Positions 1-8,924 of a stretch of 64,000 bases of DNA are shown here, piece after piece. Position numbers and translations under genes: made by a program. Below the pieces are notes generated by a model that was not told where the DNA came from, searched no databases, and saw only the letters and a program-made list of their open reading frames with translations. Source of the DNA: Saccharothrix algeriensis (GTDB lineage: Bacteria > Actinomycetota > Actinomycetes > Mycobacteriales > Pseudonocardiaceae); assembly GCF_016907655.1 (NCBI RefSeq), contig NZ_JAFBCL010000001.1, forward strand, positions 620,001 to 684,000. The letters are read 5' to 3'. Numbering within the stretch: position 1 is the stretch's first letter; every line of letters starts with the position of its first letter.

Positions 1-715
1 GTGGGTCTTCCCGTTCGACCGCCCGGAAGCTCCCGGGCCGGGCGACAACCAGGCCCTCGCGGTCAACACCACCGACGGGTCGGTGCAGTACAAGGTCTCC
101 TTCGCGCTGGTGTGGGAGACCGACGGCGTGGTGGACAACCGGAACGAGGCTTACGCGCTGGCCTCGTGCCAGGGCTGCACCACCGTCGCGGTCGCGTTCC
201 AGGTGGTGCTGGTGGTCGGCGAGGCGAACGTGGTGGTGCCGGAGAACATCGCCGTGGCCGTCAACCACTCCTGCGTGGAGTGCGTGACCTACGCGCTGGC
301 CTCGCAGCTGGTCGTCAGCCTGCCCGAGGACCTCAGCCCGCAGGCCAAGGCCAGGCTGGAGGAGGTCTGGGCCCAGCTCTCCCGGCTGGCGCAGGACATC
401 CCCGGCATGACCGCCCAGCAGATCCAGCAGGCGCTGGAGGACGTCAAGGCCCGGATCCTCGAGGTGCTGCGGGAGGAGGGCGTCCCGCTGCCGCAGACCT
501 CGACGACGGCGGCGACGGCCCCGACCTCCGCGGTGACGTCGACCTCGCGGGCGACCACGTCGTCGGAGGTCACGGTCCCGACGGTGACCGCGTCGACGGC
601 GCCGACGACGACGCCGAGCGGCCCGACGACGACCGCCACCACCACGCCACCGCCCCCGTCGTCGGAGGAGACCACGACGCCCCCGTCGGCGCCCAGCGCG
701 CCGCCGTCGAGCTGA
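1..715 (+). CDS. hypothetical protein, C-terminal part (5' end outside window)
   Basis: The reading frame is already open at base 2 and runs to a TGA at 713-715, so the start lies outside the window. The first codons read WVFPFDRP, then a conserved-looking block with NQALAVNTTDG, CQGC and CVEC pairs and long valine-rich strands, an amphipathic helical stretch, and a Thr/Ser/Pro-rich tail of about 60 residues. From memory, blocks like this occur in the C-terminal part of large actinobacterial membrane proteins annotated as peptide zinc metalloprotease-like; no catalytic motif is in view, so no function is claimed. The Cys pairs and Thr-rich tail suggest an extracytoplasmic segment (inference). 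Confidence 0.7.
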   Translation, partial: WVFPFDRPEAPGPGDNQALAVNTTDGSVQYKVSFALVWETDGVVDNRNEAYALASCQGCTTVAVAFQVVLVVGEANVVVPENIAVAVNHSCVECVTYALASQLVVSLPEDLSPQAKARLEEVWAQLSRLAQDIPGMTAQQIQQALEDVKARILEVLREEGVPLPQTSTTAATAPTSAVTSTSRATTSSEVTVPTVTASTAPTTTPSGPTTTATTTPPPPSSEETTTPPSAPSAPPSS

Positions 716-743
716 GGGCGTCGGGCGGAGCGCTGCCTCCCTC

Positions 744-789
744 CCGAAGTGGTCGTGACCGGGATCCGTGCCCGGCACGGCCACTTCGG
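744..789. terminator. bidirectional hairpin between convergent genes
   Basis: CCGAAGTGG...CCACTTCGG arms fold into a long stem with one G-U and one bulge around a short loop. It sits between the partial gene ending at 715 and the convergent GH3 gene ending at 858, the usual place for a shared terminator. No U-tract, as is common in high-GC actinomycetes. Confidence 0.6.
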
Positions 790-857
790 CGTTCCGCCCC
801 TCGCCGGTCGGCCCACCGCGCCGACGGCGCCCGGCACGCGACGCGCGGTCGGAGCGC

Positions 858-2075
858 TCAGCACGCGTCCTTCATGGCCAGCACCCGCCGGGCCGCCTCG
901 TCCACGCGGGCCACCGGGAGCGTTCCGGCCGCCACCGAGGTCTCCAGGTGGTCGAGCACCTCGCCGGCGCGGCCACCGGAGGACCACAGGGCGATGTCCG
1001 CGCCAGCCGCCAGCGCCTGCCGCACCGCCTCGGGCAGGTCGACCAGGTCCGTCACGGCGCGCATCGCGCCCAGGTCGTCGGTCATCGCCGGGCCGGTGAA
1101 CCCGAACTCGCCGCGCAGCAGGGCGTACGCCTCGGGGCTCAACGTCGCGGGCCGGCCGCCGGTCAGCCCCGGCACGTCGATGTGCCCGAGCATGACCACG
1201 ACGCGCCCGTAGCGGCCGATGTCCCGGTAGGGCGCCAGGTCGCTCCCGCGCAGCGCGTCCAGCGGCGGCGCGCTCACCGCCCCCTGGTGGGAGTCGCCGC
1301 TGGTGTTGCCGTGGCCGGGGAAGTGCTTGAGCACCGGGGTGGTGCCCGCCTCGCGCAGGCCCTCGGCGAAGGCCCGGGCGTAGGTGGCGGCCACCGCGGG
1401 GTCGGCGCTGAACGACCGGTCGCCGATCACCGTCCGGTCCGGCCCGCCGTCGACGTCGACCACCGGGGCGAGGTCCATCGTCACGCCCCGGGCCCGCAGC
1501 GCGGCCGAGCGGTCCCGCGCCAGCGCCCGCACCTGCTCCGGCGTCATGGTCTCGGCCATCCGCCGCGCGCTGGGGATCGAGCCGTCCAGCGCGTCCACCC
1601 GCTGCACCCGCCCGCCCTCGTCGTCCACGGCGACCGTCAGCGGCACCGCCGCCGCGGCGCGCACGGCGGCCAGGCCGCCGGAGAGCAGGGTCGTGTCGTC
1701 CCCGCCGACGAAGATGCCGCCCACCTGCTCGCCGCGCACCAGCCCCTCGGCGTCGGCGGTGCCGCTCGGGTCCACGCCGACCATCAGCGTCTGCGCCAGG
1801 CGCAGGCGCAGCGGCAGGGACGCCGCCTTCACCGCGCAGGGGTCCGGCGGGGGCGCGGCAGCGGTCGTGGACGCCGGCTCGCCGGTGGTGGAGCCCGGCT
1901 CCGCCGTCGCCGGGGTCGACGACGCGGGCGCGGCCACCGGCCGCCCGGTCACCGCGCCGCCCGGACCGTGCACCAGCGCCGCCAGCAGCGCGCCCAAGGC
2001 CGTGAATGCGAGCAACGCCCTCGTCCCGGCTCTCGGACCGCCGCGACGCGCGATCGGCAGTTCTTCCCGCACCAC
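858..2075 (-). CDS. glycoside hydrolase family 3 beta-N-acetylhexosaminidase (NagZ-like), membrane-anchored or secreted
   Basis: A 405-residue protein with one N-terminal hydrophobic segment (about residues 20-35), an Ala/Thr/Ser/Pro linker to about residue 78, and one GH3 N-domain. It has the NagZ hallmarks: KHFPGHG at 250-256 followed by NTSGDSH, whose Asp-His dyad supplies the general acid/base, and MTDDLGAM at 331-338 whose first Asp is the expected nucleophile. There is no GH3 C-domain, which is normal for NagZ. The predicted role is removal of beta-1,4-GlcNAc from muropeptides or similar glycans outside the membrane. GTG start chosen as the first codon upstream of the membrane segment. 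Confidence 0.88.
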   Translation of the reverse strand: MVREELPIARRGGPRAGTRALLAFTALGALLAALVHGPGGAVTGRPVAAPASSTPATAEPGSTTGEPASTTAAAPPPDPCAVKAASLPLRLRLAQTLMVGVDPSGTADAEGLVRGEQVGGIFVGGDDTTLLSGGLAAVRAAAAVPLTVAVDDEGGRVQRVDALDGSIPSARRMAETMTPEQVRALARDRSAALRARGVTMDLAPVVDVDGGPDRTVIGDRSFSADPAVAATYARAFAEGLREAGTTPVLKHFPGHGNTSGDSHQGAVSAPPLDALRGSDLAPYRDIGRYGRVVVMLGHIDVPGLTGGRPATLSPEAYALLRGEFGFTGPAMTDDLGAMRAVTDLVDLPEAVRQALAAGADIALWSSGGRAGEVLDHLETSVAAGTLPVARVDEAARRVLAMKDAC

Positions 2076-2382
2076 ACCAAGCTACGTCACGCGGCCCCGT
2101 CCCTCATCTCGCGCACCGCGCGGCCGGCCCGCGGGGCCGCGGCGCCCGACGCGCCGACCTCGGGCTTCCGGCGGGGGCGGGGCCGAACGTGGCGCTCGTC
2201 TCCACGCGCCGCCCGGAGCCGGGCGGGGGGCGGTCGGCGCGCCGGCCGGACGGCTCCTCGCGACCGGCCCGCACCGGGCGGACGTCCGTCCACTGTGGAC
2301 CAGTCCGAACAGTGGATTCACCGTCCACAGAGGACTCGACCGGAGCCGTCGCGCGGGGGTGCGACCGGACGGCGCGGATCGG
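2076..2382. other. intergenic region with TCCACwGTGGA-type palindrome
   Basis: No gene seen. At 2288-2300 lies a 13-bp perfect palindrome (GTCCACTGTGGAC), followed by related half-sites CAGTGGA at 2310-2316 and TCCACAG at 2324-2330. The patch is slightly less GC-rich than its flanks. An operator for the GH3 gene is possible, but the distance to that start (over 200 bp) makes this weak. Confidence 0.35.
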
Positions 2383-3057
2383 TCAGGACCGGTCCTGGCC
2401 GTCCCAGTGCCGACCCCGGCGGTTGCGCCAGTGCCGGCCCCGGCGCGAACGGCTCGACCGGGAGCGGGCGTCCGGGTCCGGGTGGCGCTCGGCGAACTCG
2501 GCCGCGGTGATCCCCAGCCGCACCAGGTGCTTCAGCTCGCCGTGCGACAGCTCGGGGTCGAGCAGGCGCTCCTCCTCCCGGAAGCCGAGCCGGGCGTGCA
2601 GGGTCAGCGAGGCGAAGTTGCTGCCGTAGACGCTGACCTCGCACGCGCCGTAGCCGCGCTGCCCGAACATGAACGCCAGCAGCGTCGTGATGGCGTCCGC
2701 GGCGTAGCCGCACCGCCGGTGCCGCGACCCGATGCCGATGCCGTAGCTGAACCGGTCGGCGCGCTCGTCGGCCCGCACGGTGGACACCGACCCGACCAGC
2801 AGCCCGCTGCCCAGCGCCACGATCGCGAACTGGAGGTCCTCCCCCGGCTCCACGCCGCCCCGGTGCGCCGCCCAGTGCCGGTACCCGCCGACCCGCGGCT
2901 CGCGGCCAGCGAGGTCGCGGTCGAACCCGGCCAGCGTGCGCCGGTCGCCGGGCTCGATCCCGCGCAGCCTGGTCCTCCGCCCGATCAGGACCGGGTGTCC
3001 CGTCGACGCCGGACCGGCGACGGCCACCACGTCCGAGGGGTGCGGGTGCGTGATCAT
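2383..3057 (-). CDS. GNAT family N-acetyltransferase
   Basis: A 224-residue RimJ/RimL-like acetyltransferase. The acetyl-CoA pyrophosphate-binding motif appears as RHRRCGYAAD (112-121), and the NFASLTLHARLGF segment (147-159) is the conserved motif B with Asn contacting CoA. A basic, low-complexity C-tail of about 25 residues (Arg/Ser/Gly) follows the domain. The substrate cannot be read from the sequence. A -10-like TATGGT sits 8 bp before the ATG, so the transcript may be leaderless. Confidence 0.85.
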   Translation of the reverse strand: MITHPHPSDVVAVAGPASTGHPVLIGRRTRLRGIEPGDRRTLAGFDRDLAGREPRVGGYRHWAAHRGGVEPGEDLQFAIVALGSGLLVGSVSTVRADERADRFSYGIGIGSRHRRCGYAADAITTLLAFMFGQRGYGACEVSVYGSNFASLTLHARLGFREEERLLDPELSHGELKHLVRLGITAAEFAERHPDPDARSRSSRSRRGRHWRNRRGRHWDGQDRS

Positions 3058-3514
3058 CGCGACAGACCATACCGGGTGCCGGGGGTGGAGCCGGTGACCG
3101 GCAAGCGGGTCGTCCCCCCGGTCACCCCCGCGGTGGCCGCGCCCGTCCCGGCTTCGGCGCGACTACCACGGCAAACCCGGTTCCCGGTGGCGCGGCGGAC
3201 TTCGCCCTGCCGTCGTCGGGGCCGGGTGCGGCGCCGGCGGGGGCCGACGCGGGACCCGTCCGGGTGACCTGCTCCGCCCGGATCGTGCCCGGTACGGCGG
3301 CCCCACCTGCGCCGCGACCCCTGCCGGGGTCGTCGCGCCGTCACCGGGAGGAGTGGTCTTGGTGGCGCTCCTCCCACTCACCGGAACGGGCCGCCGGTCC
3401 GGTCGGTTCGACGTGCTCCCGGCGGCGGGCCCTTCGGCGCGTTCCCGCGACCGGTTCGCCTATTCCACGTGATGACGAATAGAAGTCGCCGTGGCGGCAC
3501 CGCGCGGACGGTCC
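3058..3514. other. intergenic region without a recognisable gene
   Basis: The region lies between the GNAT start and the end of the spherulin-like gene, both on the minus strand. Open frames here are short, overlapping and of mixed Arg/Pro/Gly content typical of GC-rich noncoding DNA. Nothing beyond the GNAT -10 was identified. Confidence 0.4.
3066..3071 (-). promoter_or_regulatory. -10 element for the GNAT gene, probable leaderless transcript
   Basis: TATGGT on the minus strand ends 8 bp before the ATG at 3057, placing the expected transcription start at or next to the start codon. No good -35 was seen and there is no Shine-Dalgarno, both compatible with leaderless initiation. Confidence 0.4.
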
Positions 3515-5077
3515 CTAGGGGCACTCCGCGTCGGTCCGGTTCGCGGTGACCACGGGGCTGTAGTCGTCCTGCCCGTCGTTGCCGTTGAACACCACGACCT
3601 GGGTGTGCGCGGCCGTCTCGCCGAGCGCGGCGGTGGGCACCCGCCAGGTGACCACGTGCCCGTCGCGCTCCTGCTCGGCGCCGGCGACCGGCTCCCACGT
3701 CCAGCCCGGCCCGGTGTGGCGGTAGAGCACGCCGTTCTCGATCAGGTGGTCCACGCCGGAGGGCAGTCCCGGGGGCAGCGCCCACCCGGTCGCGGTGTCG
3801 TCGTCGGCGTCGATGAACACCCGCAGGTAGGGGAAGTCCCGGGTGAACGTCGCCCGGTAGTGGGCGGTCGTCGGGCCCACGCAGGCGTGGGGGTCGAGCA
3901 CCGCCGCGGGCGGTGTGACCGCCGTGACCGGCGCGCTGGGCGCGGAGGTGTTGCCCGCGACGTCACGCGCCCGCACGGCGAACGTGTAAGCGGTGTCGGG
4001 CTGGAGGTCGGTGACGGTGAAGGCGGTGTCGTGGGTGGCGCCGACGACGACGCCGTCCCGCAGCACCTCGTAGTCGGCGACCGCGACGTTGTCCAGCGCG
4101 GAGCGCCAGCGCAGCACCGCCCGGCCGGAGGTCGCGACCGCGGTGACCCCGCGCGGGACGGCCGGCGGGGCGGTGTCCACCACACCCGCCACCTCGCCCA
4201 GCTCCGCGTCCCAGTAGCCGGCGAGCGAGTCCCAGGTGGACGGGCTGAACGGCCGGTCGGTGACGTAGACGTAGCCGGCCCCGTTGGCCTTGGCGCGGGC
4301 CACGACGACACCCATGTCGTGCGCGGTCGGCACGTCGTAGACCAGGTGCCAGAACTTCTCCCGGTCCCGGTTCGCCGACTCCCACGCGGGCGGCACGTGC
4401 GCCAGGTACGCCTCGTGGCCGCCCTCGAACGACAGGATGGTGTCGGCGACGGCGTCGTAGCACTGCTCGGCGCCCACGCCGGGGTTGACGGCGATGCGGG
4501 CGTGCGGGTGCGTGGCGCGGACGTGGTCGCGGATCGCGGCGTAGCGGGCGGCGTGCTCGCCGTCCGGCCCGCAGGTGTGCAGGGCCTGGTCGAGGAACAC
4601 CCCGTCCACGCCGTAGTCGCCGTAGAGCGCGTACCAGTCGTCTACGTCCTGCTTGATCTGCGCGACCCACGCGTCGGCCGAGGTCTCGCCGTCCCTGGTC
4701 CGGTGCGGGCCCTTGCCGTGGTCCACGCCGAGGTAGCCGGTGTCGACGTAGACCAGCACCCGCGCGCCCGAGTCGTGCACCGCTTCGATCGCGTCGGCCC
4801 ACGCCCGGGAGAACGGCGCCTCCGGTCTGCTCTGGCTGCCGTTGATCACCACGATGCCGGTGGTCGGCCGGTTCTGCGCCAGGCGGCGGAACGCCGTCAG
4901 GCCCTCGGGTTCGGCCGGGCTCCAGTAGGCGGGGACCGCGGCCTGCTGGGAGGCCGTCGCGTCCGCGGGCACGGGCGAGAGCAGGGAGACCGTCGTGACC
5001 GCCGCGCCGACCCGGGCCAGAGTGGTGCTCAGGCAAGCCATGACGGCCAGTGTTGGCCACCGCCGGCGGGCGGGCAA
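3515..5077 (-). CDS. secreted spherulation-specific family 4 (Spherulin4) glycosidase-like protein with Fn3 domain
   Basis: A 520-residue exported protein. A signal-peptide-like segment occupies about residues 1-40. The Spherulin4/endo-alpha-1,4-polygalactosaminidase-like barrel follows (about 45-265), with the conserved VPAYWSP start, VLVYVDTGYLG strand and an acidic strand end GVFLDQ likely to hold a catalytic Asp. A fibronectin type III domain follows (about 285-370), then a beta-rich C-terminal domain of about 130 residues ending in Cys. Polysaccharide cleavage outside the cell is inferred from the family; the substrate is not visible. Alternative ATG at 5041 would shorten the signal peptide. 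Confidence 0.82.
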   Translation of the reverse strand: MPARRRWPTLAVMACLSTTLARVGAAVTTVSLLSPVPADATASQQAAVPAYWSPAEPEGLTAFRRLAQNRPTTGIVVINGSQSRPEAPFSRAWADAIEAVHDSGARVLVYVDTGYLGVDHGKGPHRTRDGETSADAWVAQIKQDVDDWYALYGDYGVDGVFLDQALHTCGPDGEHAARYAAIRDHVRATHPHARIAVNPGVGAEQCYDAVADTILSFEGGHEAYLAHVPPAWESANRDREKFWHLVYDVPTAHDMGVVVARAKANGAGYVYVTDRPFSPSTWDSLAGYWDAELGEVAGVVDTAPPAVPRGVTAVATSGRAVLRWRSALDNVAVADYEVLRDGVVVGATHDTAFTVTDLQPDTAYTFAVRARDVAGNTSAPSAPVTAVTPPAAVLDPHACVGPTTAHYRATFTRDFPYLRVFIDADDDTATGWALPPGLPSGVDHLIENGVLYRHTGPGWTWEPVAGAEQERDGHVVTWRVPTAALGETAAHTQVVVFNGNDGQDDYSPVVTANRTDAECP

Positions 5078-5311
5078 TCACGCGGAAGGCAGGGCGGTCG
5101 CTGCGCCGCGCGCCGGTACCCGGTGCAGGCAGCGGACCAGCCATCACCCGATCGGCCGACCAACCGCCGCGCGGGCGAGTGATACCGCGCGCGTCGTCCG
5201 AGCACCCCGCCGGTCGAACGCCCGCGGTGGGCCTCCGGGGCGGCCCGCTCGACGGGCGGGCGGGGGTGGCGCGCCGGAGGGGCTTCCCGGCCCCTGCCGG
5301 CCGGCGGTGGA

Positions 5312-6945
5312 TCACCCGGTCGGGTCGCTGCGCAGCTCCAGGGTGATCTGCTCGGCGTCGACGGTGCGCAGCGCGGCGGACAGCGCGTCGGCGTCGAGGG
5401 CGCCTTCGTCCCGGGCGTCGAGGAGCGCGTCGCGCTGCGCGGTGAGCACGGCGAGGCGGTGCCGCTCGTCCGACGTGCCCGCCGGGCGCGGTGTGCCGTG
5501 GGCCGCGTCGTCGAGCAGCGACCGGATCCGCTGCCGCTCGGCGTCCTGCTCGGGCGCGTCGGCGCGGGCGTCGCGGTCGGGGAACAGCCGCCGGACCAGC
5601 GGCCCGACGGTCCCGCCCTGCACCAGCAGCGACAGGGTGGCCACGGCGAAGGCGACGAACACCAGCAGGGCGCGGTGCGGGGCGTCCTCCGGCAGGGTCT
5701 GCGCGGCGGCGACGGTGATCGCGCCGCGCATCCCCGCCCACACCACGACCACCCCCTCGCGCAGGCCCAGCGGCTGGCTGAGCAGGTAGTCGATGTCGGC
5801 CAGCGAGCGGCGGACCCGGGTGGCGAAGCGCCGCAGGTCGTGCTCGGTGGGCCGGCCGCGGGAACCGCGCCGCCGCGCGGCCGGCACGACGCGGCCGGCT
5901 TCGAGGTGCTCGCCGATGGCGGCGATGCGGGGCTGGAGCGCCCGGCCGCGCAGCGCGCGCCGCCGCAGCGCCCACAGCAGCGGCGCGACGTAGGCCGCGC
6001 GCACCAGCAGCGTCACGGCGAGCGCGCCGGCCGCGATCCCGACGGCCGCGCCGAGGCCGGTGTGCTCGCGGTGTACCTCGCCCAGGATCGTGGACAGCTG
6101 CAACCCCATCCCGAGGAACACCACGCCCTCCAGGACGAGTTCGGCGCTCGCCCAGTTCTGCGCGTCCGACAGCCGGTGCCGGGCGGGCAGCGCGCGGGGC
6201 GCGCGGAAGCCGGTGACCAGGCCCGCCACGACGGCGGCGACCAGGCCGGAGCTGCCCAGCAGCTCGGCCGGGACGGCGGCGGCGAACGGGACGGTGAACG
6301 ACAGGATCGTGTTCACCGTCGGGTCGGCCACGCGGCGGCGCACCGCCAGGTTGCCCCACCCGACGACGGACCCGACCGCGACGGCCACCGCGATGGCGTA
6401 CGCGAAGGCGCCCACCGCGCCCGGGAAGGAGAACCCCGCCGCGGTGGCCACGACCGCGGTGCGCAGGAGCACCAGGGCGGTGGCGTCGTTGAGCAGGCTC
6501 TCGCCGTCGAGGATGACCACGGCGCGGCGCGGGAGGCCGGTGCCCTTGATGATCGAGGTCGCGACGGCGTCGGTGGGGCTGACGATCGCGCCCAGCGCGA
6601 CCCCCAGACGAACCCGAGGTCGGGGACGAGCCAGGCGAACAGCGCGCCCAGCACGAGGGCGCTGGCGACGACCAGCAGGACCGACAGGCCGCCGATGGCC
6701 CGGAACTCGCGCCGGAAGTTCATGGCCGGCATGGACACCGCGGAGGCGTAGAGCAGCGGCGGCAGCAGCCCCTGGAGGACCCACTCCGGATCGACCTCGA
6801 AGTCCTCCAGCACCGGGGCCAGGGCGACGGCGATGCCCACCAGGACGAGGACCAGCGGGGCCGCCACCCCCAGCCGCGGCGCGAGCACGGCGGCGGCGGC
6901 GATGACCACCAGCGCCGCCACCGCGACGACGACGAACTCCAGCAC
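5312..6945 (-). pseudogene. CPA1-family Na+/H+ antiporter, interrupted by a 1-base frameshift
   Basis: Two minus-strand frames together encode one CPA1 antiporter of about 543 residues, the normal family length. The N-terminal frame (6945 to about 6605) gives the first helices and the PLLYASAVSMP motif, then runs into nonsense. The second frame resumes at VALGAIVSPTDAVA, with the conserved Asp, and continues through GESLLNDATALV to a cytoplasmic tail ending at 5312. The junction is the C5 run at 6601-6605 (G5 on the coding strand): one extra G restores a continuous WGVALGAIV. The cause is a sequencing slip or a real inactivating deletion. Apart from that base all parts look intact, so the gene may be functional in the organism. 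Confidence 0.85.
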
Positions 6946-7050
6946 GCGCCCTCCTCCGCGGGTCGTGCCCGCCGCCCGTGACCCCCGGGGCGCCTGCCCG
7001 CGGCCCGGCCGCCGGCGCGGCTCGCGGAGGCGTCGGCCGGGGCGGGCGCG

Positions 7051-8103
7051 TCAGGTCAGCCGGGGGATGCCGAGGTCCTCGCGGAACCGGTCGCGGCTGA
7101 GCGCGCGGCTCGGGCCCGGCGTGCCCTCGGCCAGGCCGGCGAGCTGCTCGCGGGCGCACCCGGCGCTGTCGAGGCGGGGCGACCAGCCCAGCTCGGTGCG
7201 CGCGCGGGAGGTGTCCACCAGCGGGGACCGGGTGCCCACGTCGAACCAGCCCGGCGACATGCCGATCGCCCCCAGCCGCCACAGCAGCCCCACGCCGGTG
7301 CGCATCGCGGTCGCCGGCACCGGGACGGCCCGCGCGCAGGCCACCCCGGCGAGGTCCGCCGCGGTGAGCGTGTCGGCGGCGAGGTTGAACGCGCCCGTGG
7401 CCCGGCGGTGCAGGATCCGCACCACCGCGTCGCCCACGTCGTCGGCGTGCACCAGCTGCACCCGCATCCCGGCAGGCAGGGGCAGCAGCGGGATCCGCCC
7501 GTCGCGCACCAGCCGGATCAGCCACTGGGGCACCAGGGGGTCGAAGAACAGGGCCAGGAAGCTCGCCGACGCGGCGCTCTGCGCGACCAGCGTCGGCCGG
7601 ATCACCGCCACGGCGGTGCCCGGGTTGTCCTCGGCGAACCGGTTCAGCACCGCCTCGACCTCGGCCTTGCCCGCGCCGTAGACCGAGCCGGGAACGCCCG
7701 TGGCGGGCCACGACTCGTCCACCGGCTGCTGACCCGCGGGCGCGTACACGCCGATGGAGGAGGCGTGCACCACGTGCGGCACGCCGGCCCGGCGCGCCGC
7801 CTCCAGCACCGCCGCGGTGCCCTTGTGGTTGGTGCGGTGCAGCCGCTGCCCCTGCCGGATCGGCTGGAACATCCACGCCAGGTGCACCACGGCGTCCGCG
7901 CCCGTCATGACCTCGTCCAGCACGTCCCGGGCGTTCTCCTCGCCGAGGTCGCACGCGTGCCAGGCGACCTTGTCGAACGGCGGGACCTGGTCGGGCGGCC
8001 GGCGGCAGATCCCCACCACCCGGTGGTCGCCGTCGTCGGCGGCCAGCGCGCGCAGCACGCCCGCGCCCACGTTGCCCGACGCACCGGTGATCACGATTTT
8101 CAC
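7051..8103 (-). CDS. NAD-dependent epimerase/dehydratase (extended SDR)
   Basis: About 350 residues with an N-terminal Rossmann motif TGASGNVGAGV immediately after the start, an acidic residue pattern for NAD(P), and YGAGK as the catalytic YxxxK. It resembles SDRs annotated as NAD-dependent epimerases or UDP-glucose 4-epimerase-like; the substrate is not evident. GTG at 8103 (VKIVITGASG) is preferred because the Rossmann strand begins there; an upstream GTG at 8121 adds six residues. The following DUF1990 gene upstream is on the same strand with 64 bp between, so co-transcription is possible. Confidence 0.85.
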   Translation of the reverse strand: MKIVITGASGNVGAGVLRALAADDGDHRVVGICRRPPDQVPPFDKVAWHACDLGEENARDVLDEVMTGADAVVHLAWMFQPIRQGQRLHRTNHKGTAAVLEAARRAGVPHVVHASSIGVYAPAGQQPVDESWPATGVPGSVYGAGKAEVEAVLNRFAEDNPGTAVAVIRPTLVAQSAASASFLALFFDPLVPQWLIRLVRDGRIPLLPLPAGMRVQLVHADDVGDAVVRILHRRATGAFNLAADTLTAADLAGVACARAVPVPATAMRTGVGLLWRLGAIGMSPGWFDVGTRSPLVDTSRARTELGWSPRLDSAGCAREQLAGLAEGTPGPSRALSRDRFREDLGIPRLT

Positions 8104-8167
8104 TGCAGGCGCTCCGTCCACTGGGGTCCGCTGGCCCTGGGGCTACCCGGCCCGGTCGGCGACAACC

Positions 8168-8842
8168 TCACCGGATCGGGTTGTGCAGGCTCACGCTCCA
8201 GCGACCCGGGCGCTCCACCGCCACCGGGGCCACCGCCACCTGGGGCGTGCGGCGGCTGAGCAGCCGCAGCCGCTGCCCGGCCCGCCGGTAGAAGCGCAAC
8301 TGGACACGACGCCCGAACAGCCGCCAACCCCAGCGCATCCACCACGGCGCGCGGGGGTGCAGCTGCGAGTAGCTGTGCACGACGAACTGCACCTCGCCGG
8401 TGGCGTGGTGCTTCACCAGGTCGTAGTCGACCCGGCCGCGCTCCAGGTGGCCGCGCAGCGTCTCGTAGCTCCACCCCCACAGCGTGCGGTCGGCGGAGGT
8501 CTCCTCGCGCACGTCGGTCACCCGCACGCCCATCAGGAAGCGCAGGCCGGGCAGGCGGGCCTGCAGCACCATGTCCCGCCCGAGCAGGTCCGAACCGGAT
8601 TCGTAGAAGGCCCGGATGATCTCGGGAGGGGTGAACTCGTACGCGGCCACCAGCGCCCGCGCCCGCTCCCACAGCCCGCCGCCCTCGGGTGGGCCGGCCG
8701 CCTCCTGCCCCACCCGGTGCCGGTGCACGTCGAAGACCCACCGCGGCTCCCGCACCTCGGCGGGGTCGTAGTTGAGCCCCCGCTCCCGCAGCCCGCGCAG
8801 CACCGGTCCGATCTGGGTCCTGCTGGTCAAGGTCACCCGCAC
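8168..8842 (-). CDS. DUF1990 family protein
   Basis: About 224 residues with features of the DUF1990 family: an N-terminal LNYDPAEV region, the conserved G-WERA block, GRDMVLQARLPGL, WGWSYETLRGHLERG and FVVHSYSQLHPRAPWWMRWG. The family has no established biochemical role; it is common next to oxidoreductases and transcriptional regulators in actinomycetes. Start uncertain: GTG at 8842 or GTG at 8836 just inside. It lies just upstream of the epimerase gene on the same strand. Confidence 0.78.
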   Translation of the reverse strand: MRVTLTSRTQIGPVLRGLRERGLNYDPAEVREPRWVFDVHRHRVGQEAAGPPEGGGLWERARALVAAYEFTPPEIIRAFYESGSDLLGRDMVLQARLPGLRFLMGVRVTDVREETSADRTLWGWSYETLRGHLERGRVDYDLVKHHATGEVQFVVHSYSQLHPRAPWWMRWGWRLFGRRVQLRFYRRAGQRLRLLSRRTPQVAVAPVAVERPGRWSVSLHNPIR

Positions 8843-8924
8843 ACCGACTCCTCGACATCCCGGAGCCCGTGGGCTACCCCCTCCCCCGCGCCTCAACCGG
8901 GTCGGCCGCGGGCGGGGCGGCGGT

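Noticed and set aside
1..1212. Long plus-strand open frame in frame 1 over the left end
   Set aside because: Arg/Gly/Pro-rich shadow of the real frame-2 gene and of the antisense GH3 gene.
2310..2330. DnaA boxes / replication origin
   Set aside because: TCCACAG-like motifs do not match the TTGTCCACA box of actinomycetes and no dnaA or dnaN is nearby.
3963..6359. 798-codon minus-strand open frame
   Set aside because: Covers parts of the spherulin-like and antiporter genes out of frame and has no domain; GC-skew artefact.
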